This document shows, in pieces, positions 63,324 through 64,000 of a DNA stretch of 64,000 nucleotides (positions within the stretch are counted from its first letter, which is position 1; every line of letters begins with the position of its first letter). Made by a program: the position numbers and the translations under genes. The DNA comes from Fragilariopsis cylindrus CCMP1102 (Eukaryota > Bacillariophyta > Bacillariophyceae > Bacillariales > Bacillariaceae). The notes beneath the pieces were generated by a model. It saw only the letters and a list, made by a program, of their open reading frames with translations. It did no database searches and was not told where the DNA came from. Location: positions 186,001 to 250,000 of the forward strand of contig FMBT01000299.1 of NCBI GenBank assembly GCA_900095095.1, written 5' to 3'.

Positions 63324-64000
63324 ATGAATGGGATGTCTATCTTCGTTGACGACTACGACCCGTGTCGTTTTCGTACGTTGATAGAACAATTGGAGACTGA
63401 TGCCAAATTGATTTCCTTTAGTAGCAGCTGCAACAACAGCCACACCCATAGTCAACGACATTTTAATCTCTTTTTGAGGAAAATCAAAGTATATCGTCAC
63501 AATTATCAACAGCAACAACAACCACCATTGTTTTCTACGTCAAAAACTCAGGAGGAAATGAAATCTTTGTGGTATGGTATAACCCAAGGGCTACCACAAT
63601 TAGAAAATCTCGAATTATTCAATTTTGATGAAAATGATCTTCGGAATGCTCTGGTCTTATCATTCGTCAACGAAAATAATGATACTACAAGTATTCACAA
63701 CAACATCAATTTTAATCATCCTTCTTGTTGCTCCCCTTCTTATGATAATCTACGAATCATTTCTATTACCATGGCAAACAACAACAATCATAATCAAGAG
63801 GCTATCGTTGATAATACCGTTCTTGAAGTATTGGCTGGTTCACGACTCATCTTCCCACGGCTAAAATCCTTAACGATTGAAGCAGCGATTGTCAAAGAGG
63901 CTGATAAATTGGACGATGATGATGTGACGGATGAGGATATTGTCAATCAAAACATCAATAATGAGAGTAGTAAAAATGATATTAATGATAATAATGATGA
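63324..64000 (+). CDS. Leucine-rich-repeat-like protein, 3' end beyond the window
   Basis: Frame open from the ATG at 63324 to the window end (at least 225 codons), with an in-frame stop at 63312 just upstream. The N-terminus is MNGMSIFVDDYDP. Asn/Gln/Ser-rich stretches alternate with segments resembling LRR strands: LPQLENLELFNFDENDL (about 63588), YDNLRIISI (about 63745) and FPRLKSLTIEAAIV (about 63850). Spacing between the LRR-like strands is irregular because of low-complexity inserts, as often seen in diatom LRR proteins. Towards the window end it becomes Asp/Asn-rich. The role is unknown; a protein-interaction scaffold is the safest guess. The absence of a stop codon across 677 bases of this AT-rich sequence supports coding. 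Confidence 0.6.
   Translation, partial: MNGMSIFVDDYDPCRFRTLIEQLETDAKLISFSSSCNNSHTHSQRHFNLFLRKIKVYRHNYQQQQQPPLFSTSKTQEEMKSLWYGITQGLPQLENLELFNFDENDLRNALVLSFVNENNDTTSIHNNINFNHPSCCSPSYDNLRIISITMANNNNHNQEAIVDNTVLEVLAGSRLIFPRLKSLTIEAAIVKEADKLDDDDVTDEDIVNQNINNESSKNDINDNND

Overview
The window is eukaryotic nuclear DNA. Genes are spaced by short AT-rich gaps and carry small GT-AG introns (about 80-170 nt) plus some very short exons. It most likely comes from a diatom or closely related stramenopile alga. Supporting this are an ISE2/SKI2-type helicase and an SLC17/PHT4-like carrier whose N-termini look like bipartite plastid pre-sequences, ankyrin and TRP-like channel proteins of the style common in diatoms, and a thioredoxin-fold protein with an in-frame TGA exactly where the first active-site Cys should be. 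The organism assignment is inference.

Layout. 0-10 kb: most of an ATM/Tel1 DNA-damage kinase, with the 5' end outside the window. 10-21 kb: ankyrin protein, ribosomal protein uS17 (RPS11), a six-helix TRP-like cation channel and a double-PH protein. 21-28 kb: MFS anion carrier and an ISWI-type chromatin remodeler in about nine exons. 28-38 kb: sulfotransferase-like protein, a foldback/MITE-like element, 4'-phosphopantetheinyl transferase, leukotriene-A4-hydrolase-type M1 aminopeptidase with a C-terminal membrane anchor, COX10, and an acidic hypothetical protein. 38-44 kb: PDI-like candidate selenoprotein and the plastid-type DSHCT helicase. 44-57 kb: poly-Q tail-anchored protein, SENP8-like deneddylase, a UVSSA-like protein (weak), GT61-like glycosyltransferase, POT1-like telomere-binding protein (moderate), PAF1, and a LOG-family protein with a membrane anchor. 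57-64 kb: degenerate repeats, a cathepsin Z-like protease, a PPR protein, and the start of a leucine-rich-repeat-like gene running off the end.

A window-wide property strongly affects annotation. Many conserved genes are interrupted by single-base frameshifts. At nearly every one I could resolve, the reading frame is restored by adding one base, usually in a short homopolymer. They are sparse before about 39.6 kb and dense from there to about 60 kb. This looks like consensus deletions in an unpolished long-read assembly rather than gene decay. CDS coordinates below therefore span the whole inferred gene, introns and frameshifts included. The genes are mostly independent housekeeping functions and I see no operon-like system. 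The most interesting biology is the candidate selenocysteine PDI, the foldback element, and the two enzymes with added C-terminal membrane anchors.
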